Assembly (NCBI RefSeq): GCF_964340395.1
Contig: NC_135552.1
Coordinates: 18,084,181 to 18,148,180, forward strand
From: Glandiceps talaboti
Taxonomy: Eukaryota > Hemichordata > Enteropneusta > Spengelidae
Length of the DNA stretch: 64,000 bases
Direction: 5' to 3'
In this document: piece by piece, positions 35,831 to 55,552 of the stretch
Layout: each line of letters begins with the position of its first letter
Position numbering within the stretch: the stretch's first letter is position 1
Notes under the pieces: generated by a model
What the model was told of the DNA's origin: nothing
The model's input: the letters and a program-made list of their open reading frames with translations, nothing else
The model's database searches: none
Made by a program: the position numbers and the translations under genes

Positions 35831-36449
35831 AATCTATTTTGATGAGTCACACAGTTGGCATTTATATTTACCCAGTAGTCATAAATATTAGGATAGTCTA
35901 GATTGTTGATTTGTGTTCTGTTTTGAATAGTTTATAATGTAATCATAATATCTGCACCAGAACCGAGAAGAAAGCTGCTGGAATTGACATAAATATTACA
36001 GTACGTGGTTAGATGTCATAGCAAACAAACAAACAAACATTATGTACCATGCTTCACTGTTTATTTAAGAACAAATCAAGTAAATAAGAGATTACAATGT
36101 AATCAGTTTTAATTGAAAAGAAAGGTATGGAGAATACATTCAAGATCATTGACTTTTTTATCGTTACAGCAATGGTAGCAAATATGTAGAAACATTTATA
36201 TGGTAAAGTGAGATTTGCATAGTACACTTTTAGCATAGTTTTAGGATAATGTGTCGTAGTTCACTACTCTACTTTATACACAGTTCAGCAGTCTTCACAT
36301 TCAAACTTGATATCACATTTAGATGAATTTTATAGGAGGTAAGACTCGCAGGCCTTGGGTTCAATGTTAAATCCAATTCTATCTTTACTTTGTAATGTTT
36401 CTAAAGTTTCATATCATTACGAACAAAGATGTTGTTTACTTGTAACTAT

Positions 36450-36950
36450 GACCAAAACCTTGTAGCTAGCCAGCTGATGAGAGTTTTGTTATCGCAGTCA
36501 ACCACGTTGTAACATTGTAGCTAGCGAATGAACAGTTCTCTTATCACAGTCCACCCACTTTGTAACAGTGTAGCTAGCTGATGAAGAGTTCTATTATCAG
36601 AGTCCACAATCTTGTAACAGTGTAGCCAATTGATGAACAGTTCTATTATCAGAGTTCACCACCTTGTAACAATGTAGCTAGCTGATGAACAGTTCTGTTA
36701 TCACAATCCACCATCTTGTAACAATGTAGCTAGCTGATGAAGAGCTGTTATCACAGTCTACCACCTTGTAACAATGTAGCTATCTGATGAAGAGTTCGAT
36801 TATCACAATCCACCACCTTGTAACAATGTAGCTATCTGATGAAGAGTTCGATTATCACAATCCACCACCTTGTAACAATGTAGCTATCTGATGAAGAGTT
36901 TTATTATCACAGTCCACCATCTTGTAACAGCGTAACCAGCTGATTAAGAG
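36450..36950. repeat. Minisatellite of about 53-bp units
   Basis: Nine to ten units of the form caccttgtaacaatgtagct followed by agctgatgaagagttctatt and atcacagtc. The most similar adjacent copies are at 36765-36925. It lies about 0.7 kb downstream of the plastin poly(A) signals. No reading frame persists through it. Confidence 0.85.
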
Positions 36951-39900
36951 TACAATGTATCAGATTATAATATGCCACCACCAAAAAAACAACTATCTAC
37001 AAAGAGCACAAGGTCATAAAAAGGAAACGTTTTCACCACTGTAATTTGGATGTATATTAAGAGGTTTATATGTTTACTGTATAGCCAGCAATAAAAAAAT
37101 ATTTTGCTTATCAAATCACTTAGACTTACTGGACAGCTTTTCATTTTCTTAACGTATCATACATGGAACTGGAAAATAAATCATTAAATATAGTACTATA
37201 TAGATTTATATCTGAGAACTGGAGAGGGCCATCCTCTAGTGTAGTAGCAAGTTATTTGCACAATTACAGGAGGCTTAATATGAAATTGAGAGAGATTTAC
37301 AAAATAAAACTTGTTATACCAGAGCTGGCAGCTTTCTTTCAAAATCAGTAGTGATTTGTCTGTACTTTACATAGCAGCTTGAAAAAACAAAAGAACAAAA
37401 AATGTTTTTCTATATATTTTCAGAAATATGGGATGTGTCTATAAATTTTGTTACTCAATGAATTGTAATCTGTATGATTACGAAAGTTGTACAATTTGAG
37501 ATGAGAAGGATATGTAAAATTTTTGAGATGCGAAGGGATATTTTTTCCAGGTTGTTGGGGTTGATCGTAGTTGTCAGTTTTTGTTATTGTTTTGTCATGT
37601 ATTATTGATTCTTACTTCACTGGCATGCCAACCTTTCTTATTGAATTATCTTTGTAAGTTGGTTCTCTGGTCTTTGCTATGAATATATAGATTTATCATC
37701 AATACAGAATCCTGTGTTTTCTTTTTTTTGTTTCATAGTTTGTTGTATGTGTGTGTGTGGTATACAGCTATTGATTATGGTCAATTGTCAGAATTACTCA
37801 GTGAATGAGTCGATTTTCTGAAATTTGTTGAAACAGCAAAACAAATATTACATGTGTAATTCACTATGTTGACACAGTTTTTGGGTTTTATTGAAGTAAA
37901 GTGAAAACTGTTCTTATACATGCCTAGTCTAGCTGCTAGAACTCGTGCTTTCTTCTGATAGATATGAGGGTGGAACATTCTGTAGTCTGTTCGGGCTAGT
38001 TATCGCCCTCACTTGCGACCTTCGGTCACCTTTACAGTGAGCAGAATAGACCAAGGAGTCTAGCAGCAAGACTTGTACATGCCCTTCCACTTGATCCGCA
38101 TGCCCATTGCCAAAATACCTGGTATGTCCCCCTCTAATTATCCTCTCCCCATGTCGGAATACTTCCCACTCTCTTCTCCCCATCATTCCGCATTGCTGGT
38201 ACTTTTACCTTCTTTTTGCAGCCCCTTGTCCACAGTCCTCTGAAATATACGTTTTGTCCATTGAAATACTGTCTGTTTTCTCCTAACCAACAACCCCGCC
38301 CCCTAAAAATATCGTGTACGAAGAGGTTTTTGCGAGAACAGTTTCGTTATAGAGGAACTGGGGTTGGCAATATGTGATATTGTAAAGGAGTGGTAGATAG
38401 ACGTTTTCTTGATTTTAACATATCACCGTGTGAGGGCGATATTCAACAGGCACGTCACATGAGTTGAGAAGAGACCACCAGATAACTGTGGTTGATACTT
38501 GTTGCTGTGTAGCGTTTAGTGATCTGAGAACGAAGATTGAGATCCAACTTTCATCTTGCACAATGTTAAAGCTCCGGGAGTTGCATGAAATCAAAAGTAT
38601 GTATGACGTTTTTTACTGATCAGTAAAAAATAATCTAAAACATGACAAATGATGTGGTGACAGATGAGTGCGTAATGTAATTTGAAAGTATAAATGCTTC
38701 CGTGACTTGTATCTGATATTGGTAATTAGGAACTAATGGATCCGGAATGAATATTGATTATCTTTACAATATAAATGAACACTTTTTAGAATGTCATCTA
38801 TACTGGACATTCTTGGCACTGAATCTACCTTTCTTCACGTTGATTATTTCAATTTTCAATGGATCGCCGTGGACATACGAATCGATGAAAGGCTAGGATT
38901 TCTGGGGAATGATTGTGATGATTCACCAAACAACAACTCCATCTAAGAACAACTTTCACTTTCCCCAATACATGCAAAAAGTGGTGTAACTATTACTTAA
39001 TACATTAAGCACGTCTTATAGATCATGAAAAAATGGCAAATTAAAATGAGTGTCTGAACGCTTTCCGTTTCTGATGGGTTACACACGAGATTGCAGTCAG
39101 GTGTAGCCAACGAGTCGTTTTTCTGAAATTATTACAGAAAGTTAAAACATAGCTAATAAACACTTTTTACATAATAATTTTACGTTTGATTCAAGATTGG
39201 AGGGGAAAGTGAAAGCTGTTCGTATCTGCCCTCCCACTGCGATATTACACGACCTGTCCTCCCGCCAGATTGTCCACCATGGACGAGGGTCTATGGTGTA
39301 GTGTACTACTAGTATTAAATTTGCTACCAGCATGGATGTATTAGGGATGCTATTAGTCTATGCATGTGTGGTCTATGCTACTAGTAATGTTTTTGTTGCA
39401 TTTACTATCTTTGGTAAAGTCTTCAGTATTCACAATAGTCTCAATAGTATAGTCTCAGATCACGATTTTTTGCCAACTGAGACTATTTTCAGGTAGACGT
39501 TTTTTTTGCTTTCTGAGACTGGCAAACTGAGACTCTCAGTTCATGGTCTTAGTTTAACGTTTTCGGTACCCTTACGTACCACGTGTCCGATCGAAACTGG
39601 CGAGGCAGTGCATTGAGATTGTAGCACGATCTAATATGACACGCGTGGTTAAAAATTAATTATTGTATCACACAATTAATTTACATCTTGTGAATAGTAA
39701 AATTTGTAGTAAAAAAAATAGTAAAATTTGTTCACTAACTTCCTGAAAAAATATCGAAAACTGCCCGCTTTGCCCACTACCTCCGCCTTTCCCCATATCT
39801 TACAGCTGAAATATATGTTGCCCGCTGACATACCGGGCCATCTTCCCCTCCCTCTGGTCAAGCTTGGAAATTGCCCGCCCACTGAAAAATCGTGTACGAA

Positions 39901-40879
39901 CAGATTTTTGTACGACCAGCTTCGTTGGCTGCACCTGTTACAGTGCTAGCTCAATGTTAGTGCAGCAGTGCGCAGTCCCCACTTTTGAGGCGCTTAGACG
40001 TAAACTAATGCACAGTTGTTTTGTAACGTATAATAAATAGTTTTAATGGTGTCATAGCGTTGCTTAATTCTGATGCAATCCTCTGCTCAAGGATTTTAAA
40101 ATTGTAGAGATTTGCTGTATTTTGAAATGTTTGAACTTGTTCATATATATGTATTTGTCAGTTTGATTGTTTCAAGTTATATTTGTTTTATAATACTGTT
40201 TTTGTGCGTGAATTTTTTTTAGCTTTTTGATTTGTCTGTTTTTAGCTATGGGATATTTTGAGCGTTGTTGCATTATTTCTTTTCCCAAAATAAAGTTTAA
40301 TAATAATAATTGATTTAATTTATAGGCATTTCAGTAAACTGACACGTTGAATACGGGTATTTGTGTTAGAATTGTGGATCTGAAGGTCAAAACAAAACCC
40401 GCATGAGATAGTGTTAGCATCAACAGTAGATAGAAGTTAATAATCAGCAGAACATAGTTATGAATTAGTTTAACAGCGCTGTAGCTAGTTCCACGCCATT
40501 TTATTGTAGTCTCAGTGACAATATTCTAACGGTGAGTAGCCTACTCATGACATTACTTGAACGACACGTATTGTAATTATGGTAGCCATCACAGACTGAT
40601 CTAGAAGGCCACTTGCGCACAGACAGTTGTTGTCTTGGTTACCGAGATTGTGTCTGTTGTGTTGTGAACATATAGTGTAATCATTATGCCATGCTCGTAC
40701 ATTTGTATTTCGATTAGCAGGTCTCTAGTACACATATTGCATGATGTATGTCAATAAGTTTACTTGTTGATTATTATGAAATGTGGAGCCTAAATTTTAG
40801 CTTACCTTTTTATCAGTTTATACATAATGTCCTTTTCGATCAGCTGAATCGTCTAGCATGAACTATGAACTGAACTCGA

Positions 40880-41110
40880 TAACACTGATTATACTACGCA
40901 CAAGCCAAGAAATTGTCTTCGAACAGAAAATATGATACCCTGGTCGTTCTACGTCACGACAATCCGCGTCTACGCCATTGGTTCTGCAGTGATCGAAATA
41001 TGAGTCAAAACGCTCACAATCACCAGTTTTGATTCATTTTTTCGTGAATTATGTTTTGGAAGGTAATACTTTTATTATTCCCCAATATTTTCCTTTATTC
41101 ATCGGAAAAT
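40880..41110. repeat. Dispersed repeat, copy 2 (just upstream of the unknown gene)
   Basis: Aligns with 15664-15935 through blocks including tcgaaatatgagtcaaaacg and ccaatattttccttt. It ends about 100 bp before the start codon at 41214, so it probably forms part of the promoter or 5' UTR of that gene. Confidence 0.6.
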
Positions 41111-41213
41111 TGTTGTGTTGAATCTTCTTATAAATGTAACCATCACCAAAAATATTATATCAAATAATGATATTTTGACAGACAGTGCACTTTCTACCTT
41201 TATTCGACCGTAG

Positions 41214-44200
41214 ATGTCAGACCACGGAATGGACGACGAGTTGTCACAAGGCACGTCGGTAAATGACGAATTGACTCTACATGCAATTTTGACAGCGATT
41301 CACGGACTACAGTCAGATCTCAATGGTAAACTAGACATTTTAGAACGCAAAATAACATCACAAAAGGAAGACATATCCAAAGATTTGAAAGGCGAATTAG
41401 AGAAGCTGAAAAGAGAAGTCCAGCAGCCCTCACCAGGGCATGTGATTGGCACAATGGTGGCATCCCCAGATGAGGTAAGTACATGAAGTTGTATAAGCTT
41501 TGTATTTACTGCGTAACCAATTATTTTAGATACTTCAAATCAAACTAGTCACCTTAAAGTAGAGATTGGTTGGTAAATAAATGCATGGCCCAGAAATCAA
41601 TCATTGACAAAACTCTAACAGCAACAACTACTCCAGTTTACAATTTGTGTTTTGGCTCGAGTCAACATCATCTGATGGATAGACTGCCATTGGCTACTCT
41701 TCGCATTTCACTTTCCATTTTAAGCTACTAGTATTCGATCATATCAGTCCTGAAACATAACAAAGGTAAATATTTATACTTCAACTTGGTGGAGACTCTG
41801 AGGTCAAGTTTGACACAACTCTACACGTTTAAAATTACGCTATCAGGCTTTAGAAAAGAGGGAAGGATGCATTTAATATATCACTAAACCATATCATATT
41901 TTTTACATTTTAGGAAAGAGTGTTAGACGATGAGAGACAAGCGATAAGCCCTGATGATGGTGATGATGATGATACTAAAATAGAACGGATCAGGATTCCT
42001 AAGATTAAAAAACGAAAGAGACGTGGGCTGTGTAGCCAGTTACTGTGGGGGTAAGACAAAGTGACGTGGGTTGTATAACCACTTACTGTGGGGGTAAAAC
42101 TAAGTGACATGGGATGTGTAGCCAGTTACCGTGGGGGTTAAGACGAAGTGACGTGGGCATTGTTACAGTAGCCAGTTGCTGTGGGGTAAGAAAAAGTGAC
42201 ATGGGTTGTGTAACTAGTTACTCTCCCGGGGTTACTCTATGTGTTAGTGTGTGTGTGTGGGGGGGGGGGGGGCGGGGTGTTACGAAGTAAAACAATCGAG
42301 TTGCTGATGGCAGTGATGGCCACCTATGTACACTACATTCTCACAAGCTAGAGTATTTTTTGCCGGCTGACGCAACGAAAAATCAGCGTTGGCTGATAAG
42401 ACTCGCCATAGACTCCGGTGATGTATGACGATTAAAAAAAACCCTGTGTGTTATTGTAAATCATTTGATCTACCAAGCCAAGATGATGAACATTTTTGGT
42501 CGAATAGTTATTTTTAAATGAGAAACTATTACGAGCTTTCAAATACGATTTTGTCGATCTTTGAGTTGACTCTAAGTAATTAATGTCTTTATTTTACTCT
42601 CTCACAGTCCCTTCAATAGTCACAATGAAATGGTTCATCGTTTCCGAGATTTCGTTAAAAATCACCCAAAGCGAGATCGGTTCAGAAAACTACAAAGTAA
42701 ATATGGCAAAAAAGTCAAGTTTGCTGATGACGACGACGACGATGATGGTGGTGCTCCTGTATTACATTCTATACTGCCATTTGGGGGAGGTCACTCTAAA
42801 ACTGGTGACATATTCGGTGTTATAGTCCACATATTTACTTCCCTGCAGCCTATCATTTTACCCCTGGTAAGTGGAATATTCCATCCAATACAAAGAGAGT
42901 GCACCGTGATGGTGGTGGGTGGAAGTAGACTAGTGCTATCAATCATCGAATCTTACGGTCTCTCTTTCATAATTCGATACCAGGTTGGCATCCAGACTAG
43001 GGTGGGATGATTGGGGGGGGGGGTAGTTTCCTGACAAACTTTGATCCATGGGATATCTGTCTGTTACGTCCATGACTAATATCGGCTCAGATGTGCTAAA
43101 CGTCACAAATGGTAACAGGAATGGTGGTGACGAGAAAGTCAGGTAAGGGTCATCAGATTCAGGTTTGTCAAATCAAAAGGTATGACCCTAGGCTAGAATT
43201 GTATCCTTTTAATAGTCAATAATGAACATCGAAGGACATGCTTCTAGTTACAACTTGCGATTAAAATGTGACTGATCGCTGTAACTGTTTTGATTGTGTG
43301 TGTGTGTGGGGGGGGGGTAGGGGTTGCGAAATATGTTAGACAAGTTTTAGAGCGGCTGAATACCATTTTCTTTATGGACGTCCTCTTTATCAAATTGTGA
43401 GAGTCACAAGATTTCAGTCTCATAAACCAGAACTGTTATTTCTTCCGCGACACTGCGAAGTAAAGCGGTGCGAAATAAATTGGCGGTGCGTCTTTGAAGG
43501 TGCCATAAAAGAGTCTGTGGTTTACGACGATGTAAGATTTGGAATATAAAAGTTTTCGTTTTATCTTAATATCCTATTATATGCTGGAGGCCTAGGTCTA
43601 TAAAGGAGTGTTTTTTTTTTTTTACCATTATCGGCTCTTACTACTAGCAAGTATTGTATGTTGTAGTAAAATATTTTTCCTTAAAAATGATATAAACAAA
43701 CATGTTGTTCATCTTATGGAAATATTAGCAAAATGGAGATGGGGATACAAATCTGTGTTATTTCTGTGTATTTGATGAATAGTTGTAGTATAGTTTATAC
43801 TTTATTGATGATACAACTACTTAGTTTAAATGTAATAGTGTTGTTTGGTTGTCTGTTTCCAGCTTACCGTTGTTTTAAGTCACCCTGCCTCTACTAAAGT
43901 TATGTTATTTGTGCAAGCAGCGGTTATGTTTGGACAGACGATTATCGGTAACCTTATCAATGCCAATTCTAAGAAATTTGAGAAATTTCGACAAGACTTG
44001 GAGGTACGTGCCAGACAATTTTTATTTTACCATTATTTCTTTGTGCATTAGAACCACATTTATTGAAATGTTTCAACGGGAGAGGGTCGTGTTTTAGAGA
44101 AAGGAACTTGTGGAAGGGTCACTTGTTAGCACGCCGGAGTTGGGGGAGGGTCATATATTATGCAACAGCCCGGGCCTGATTTCCTCCGGACCCCCCCTGT

Positions 44201-45363
44201 AATTACTGAAGGTTACCTTAGTCCTAGCCCGAGTTGGATATAATCGAAAATACTTAGTAAATGATAACTATAGCCCGATTGCCTGTATTGATTGTAGCGA
44301 CACGTGTTTATCGAGAAAGGGATAACTTGAAACGTAAAATGGTAGAGAGATACAGCATAAAGCGTACTATAGACAAATACATGATATAGACAAATACATG
44401 ATGTGGTGTATTTTGGCTGGACGTATTCAAAACCAATGCTATAAATTGATTTTACAACGATACGGTAAGGTACTGTATTTTCACCCCAAGTGGTCATAAC
44501 AGTACAGTGTTGCCTTTCAATCGACAGATAGAAGAACTAGAAGCAGCACGTAAAGGAGATGATGTTAACATTTCAGCCAAAAGTTATGTAGTAAATGAAC
44601 ATCTGACTGTCGACGACGACGACGATGATGATGATTATGATGATGTAGACGCTAGTTCACCTCTATTGAGACAGATGAAGCAAATCATCAATGCCAACGC
44701 TGACGACGATGGTAGGACGCTTCTTGGTTAATTTCACTGAATACAAGATAATTAGTGTTTCACCACTACATCCAAGAAATAATTATACCCATTGCAGAGA
44801 CAACATACCAACTGTAAAATACGAATATCAATAGTCATATAGTAAATAGTTTGTGGTCAAGTTACAAGTGCGCAGTGGTAGTGAACCATGGTCACGTGGT
44901 ACAGTAAACGGTCTATTAATATGATAACGAGAATATTGTATACCAAATTATGCAGGTTGACGTCCTTTTGTTATTTTTACGCTTTCCATATAATATTATT
45001 GTGCAATGAAAACATATGCATTCCCACTCATATCGGCCACGTGCGAACAAAGGATCTTTGTACTTTGTCGTACGTGTTGTTAAAATGGTCGTATCGTTAC
45101 CTCTGTCTGTATATCATTAAAAAAGATACACCCCTCTATCGTCAATATTGTTAAATTTCTAATGACGCTCATTTTGTTAAATTTCAGACTTGGATGACGA
45201 TGAGGATGAAGGTGTGAATGTACCATCTAGTGAGATAAACTCCAGTATCATCCTAACCATCATCAGCTTCGCTGTACATTTCTATCTCCTTGACAACCCT
45301 GTTTGTCTTTTCCAGTTCTCATTCAACAATTCAACATGTACAAACGAAACATTCACGCTTTAA
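41214..45363 (+). CDS. Unrecognised poly-Asp, coiled-coil, probable membrane protein (6 exons, 385 aa)
   Basis: Exons 41214-41474, 41914-42050, 42608-42866, 43863-44003, 44528-44711 and 45188-45363 join with GT-AG borders and consistent phases (0, 2, 0, 0, 1) to 385 residues. The ATG is preceded directly by an in-frame TAG, which supports this start. Visible features, in order: a heptad-like helical segment at about 21-70; a basic cluster at 117-124 (KIKKRKRR) that could be a nuclear signal or a cytosolic positive patch; poly-Asp at 173-179; hydrophobic segments at about 201-224, 231-251 and 347-362; a second poly-Asp at 295-302; a further Asp/Glu-rich patch at about 325-335. Three N-glycosylation sequons (N374, N375, N380) lie in the C-terminal tail, which would suit a lumenal or extracellular end. 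I recognise no family. The consistent splicing makes a real gene likely; the function is unknown. Confidence 0.82.
42018..42232 (+). repeat. Minisatellite spanning the exon 2 splice donor of the unknown gene
   Basis: A unit of about 44 bp, of the form gacgtgggctgtgtagccag + ttactgtgggggtaagac, occurs about 4.5 times. The first copy contains the last 31 or so bases of exon 2 and its donor (gtaaga at 42051). Following copies begin near 42063, 42107 and 42151 and each repeats the exon-like part and a donor-like site (gtaaaa, gttaag, gtaaga). Reading past the first donor meets TAA at once in frame, so use of a later donor or retention would truncate the protein after about 133 residues. Confidence 0.85.
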
Positions 45364-46212
45364 TGCATGACTCTTCAGTGAACCAGGGAATTACACTATA
45401 CTAGTATATAGACAAGTGATAGATATTCGCCAACCAGTACAAGTGTAGATGACTGCTGGTATTTTATCCTTTCCAAATATTCTCTTCCTAATTTTTTTTT
45501 CAATAAAAGTCTATGGCATGCTATTAAACATGGCTTGTAATTGTCATGCGCTTACTAGTCTAGTTCCTATACGACATGTACGACGCGTTACGCTGACAAC
45601 GATCATCTATACGTATATACGTGAGTGGAGGTGATCATAGTAATCGTAGGAAACAGACTATGCGCTACGAACAAGTCCAGATAAATTTCTAACGTCCATG
45701 TGTTGCTTGTATGATTACCGTAGACTTTAAGTCACAAGGTTGAATGTACACGTAGCGGCATTATCAATAGAAAGAATTAATGATATATAATAACTGTCAT
45801 TTGTGCCAGCTGATAAATAACATACATTATAAAGACACAAACATGTATCGATTTTCTCATTATCAAAACAGACTGCTTAGATTATCTGGTTTTTGCTAGT
45901 TTCAATATTTTCTTTCCGGTTTTTTCCTAAAATTTAATTTATCTAACGTGTGTTCTTTATTTGCCATTGCTAATAAAAAATGCATTAAGTAGACAAAATA
46001 TAAACCTATGTTCGTCATATTGTCTCTGCTATATACTGGCAAACGATTGGTCATTGATGCCGGAAGTGATGTCATCGTTCCTTGATTGGTTTATGATAAT
46101 CAAAATGACTGCAATTATGTAAATACAAATAAAATCAAGCAATCCCCAGGGTTTGTTTCATTGTCGGCTGCACCGTACCCAAGATACGTCTCTGCTGCTA
46201 TATCCTAACAAC
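45364..46212. promoter_or_regulatory. 3' end of the unknown gene and GSTO-1 promoter region
   Basis: AATAAA at 45502-45507, 139 bases after the stop of the unknown gene, is the best poly(A) signal. Upstream of GSTO-1 there is a cluster: ggccaatc-type CCAAT boxes on the minus strand (gattggt at about 46045 and 46084) and gccggaagtgatgtcatc at about 46058-46075. The last combines an ETS site (CCGGAAGT) with a CRE/ATF-like half (TGATGTCA). It lies about 150 bases before the GSTO-1 start codon. Factor binding is inferred from motif only. Confidence 0.5.
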
Positions 46213-49614
<3,402 letters not shown>

Positions 49615-51287
49615 ACTATGGAACTGTGATAACTGAAGGGTAGTCTTAGTAATTCATATTGAATTTTCAAAACAAAGATATGAAAAGGCAACAAGTGACA
49701 AGTTAATTATTACATTTGAAAATGAAAATCCATATATATTATATAAGACTGATAATTTCATATGTCTATAGAGATCGGAAAACCCGAATGCAGATTCGAA
49801 CAGAAAATGGGTACCAATACAACAATTCACTGTACTACAACCCGTTCAAAGTTACCGTTTAGCGGATGTGTGTGATACAACCATGCAGAAACCAATAAGA
49901 GAAACTGCACATGCTATAGCAAGATTGAATGAATGCAGTCTTCTCGACATTTTGCTTAAACAAAATGAACTAAAGTGACCCACATATGCAGACGTCAAAA
50001 TATTGGCGCCCACGTGTCTGTATCTTGTTGCAGTACATGTGCATTTAACTGTAGTGGTTTATTTCATTTAGACTAATGTATGTCGTAGTAAGATATTGTT
50101 ATCTTACTATCTTAGTGTATAACACGCAGTTTCTTATTGGTTTGTGCGCGGTTGTATAAAACAGTACCGCTGAACGGTAACTTGAAATGGGCAGTAACAG
50201 ACGCCACCATACGCTTTCAATACAAAACTTATCATTACTGAAGGAGTGTAAACGAGTAGAGAGTTTGCATTGTGGGATATATGTTTATGGATCATGGACA
50301 CCACCAGTCAACTTGAACTCAATCAATAATCCACCAAGTTTTACATACGGCTCAGGTGTAGTATACATGTATTAGTAGTTCTGATGTGTATTAAAGTTTG
50401 ATCTACTGATTTACCTGTAAAGAGTGTCGTATCTTTCCACACCCTTTCATTCCTCATCTACCTCTCTACTACACTTATTTTCTTTGCATAGACTAAATTG
50501 CCTAGCCACCCACTCCACACTGCCCCCACTTCTATTCTGTCTACCCCTTCGATCGCTACATCTCACTTTTTATCTCTTCCTCCTCCCCTTTGGGATATCA
50601 CGGATAGTTAGGGAAAGTGTGCATATCATTACGAACATAGACAAAAGAAGATGTAAAACCGAAAAAATGGTGTTCGTTGTCGGCATTTATCTTCAGGGTG
50701 TTTCTTATCTAAATATACTAATACTATCTTGAAAATAAATATCAAAACAAGATAACACCCCCTGTGTTCAGTCTTTGTTTTTAAGTTACTGTAGCATTTG
50801 AATAAGACAACCCCACCTCAAAGTTTAATTGTTCAGAATGTATACAATAATCCTTTTGAAGTGTATTTTTTTCGGTTTGACTTAGGAATTCAGTTTCATT
50901 GTGTTTGCATTAGTTCCTTTCATTTTATTGTACCTCCGAGATAAAGTATGTGTTCTAAACCACAAATAAAATCAAAATCAAAATCAAACAAAATCAAAAT
51001 CAAATCAAAATCAAAGTCAAATCAAATCAAATCAAATCAAATCAACTAAACTAAACTCAACTCAACTCCGCTCAAATTTGTTTACCATTTACATTCAGTT
51101 CGTATGTACGGTGTATTAATTACCTTAATCTTATATCACCATACTTCATGCATAGGCAGTGGTCTCCCCGGCCCTCCACTGTCTATAATGTCACCTGATC
51201 GCAAGTCACCTGACTAGCCTGAATCTGCATGCACCCTGCATCACATCACACACGATTTGAGGTCTTCGTAGACAATCGGAATCCGTG
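49615..51287. other. GSTO-1 to GSTO-2 intergenic region
   Basis: No gene recognised. It includes a run of caaaatcaaaatcaaat-type pentamers/hexamers at about 50963-51066. Immediately before the GSTO-2 start is the 19-base string gtcttcgtagacaatcgga (51262-51280), repeated exactly upstream of GSTO-3. Open frames 50187-50375 and 50424-50732 show no homology. Confidence 0.55.
50963..51066. repeat. (TCAAA/TCAAAA)n tandem repeat
   Basis: About 100 bp of tcaaa and tcaaaa units, degrading into actaaactcaactcaa at the 3' end. Confidence 0.9.

Positions 51288-55552
<4,265 letters not shown>

Larger units (their letters stand above)
35831..41213. other. Intergenic region between plastin and the unknown gene
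   Basis: No gene recognised. It contains a 53-bp minisatellite at 36450-36950. It also has a pair of short related segments near 38310-38350 and 39880-39930 (both with atcgtgtacgaa), a region rich in gagact strings at 39430-39550 and the dispersed repeat at 40880-41110. Short open frames such as 37163-37351 and 39728-39949 have no recognisable homology or clear splice context. A possible small exon at 38563-38597 (ATG, 12 codons, donor-like gtatgt) is too weak to call. Confidence 0.55.

Noticed and set aside
37163-37351. Plus-strand 62-codon frame downstream of plastin
   Set aside because: Short, AT-driven composition, no homology and no upstream or downstream partner exon.
38563-38597. Possible small first exon (ATG, 12 codons, gtatgt donor)
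   Set aside because: No downstream exon joins convincingly, so there is nothing to support it.
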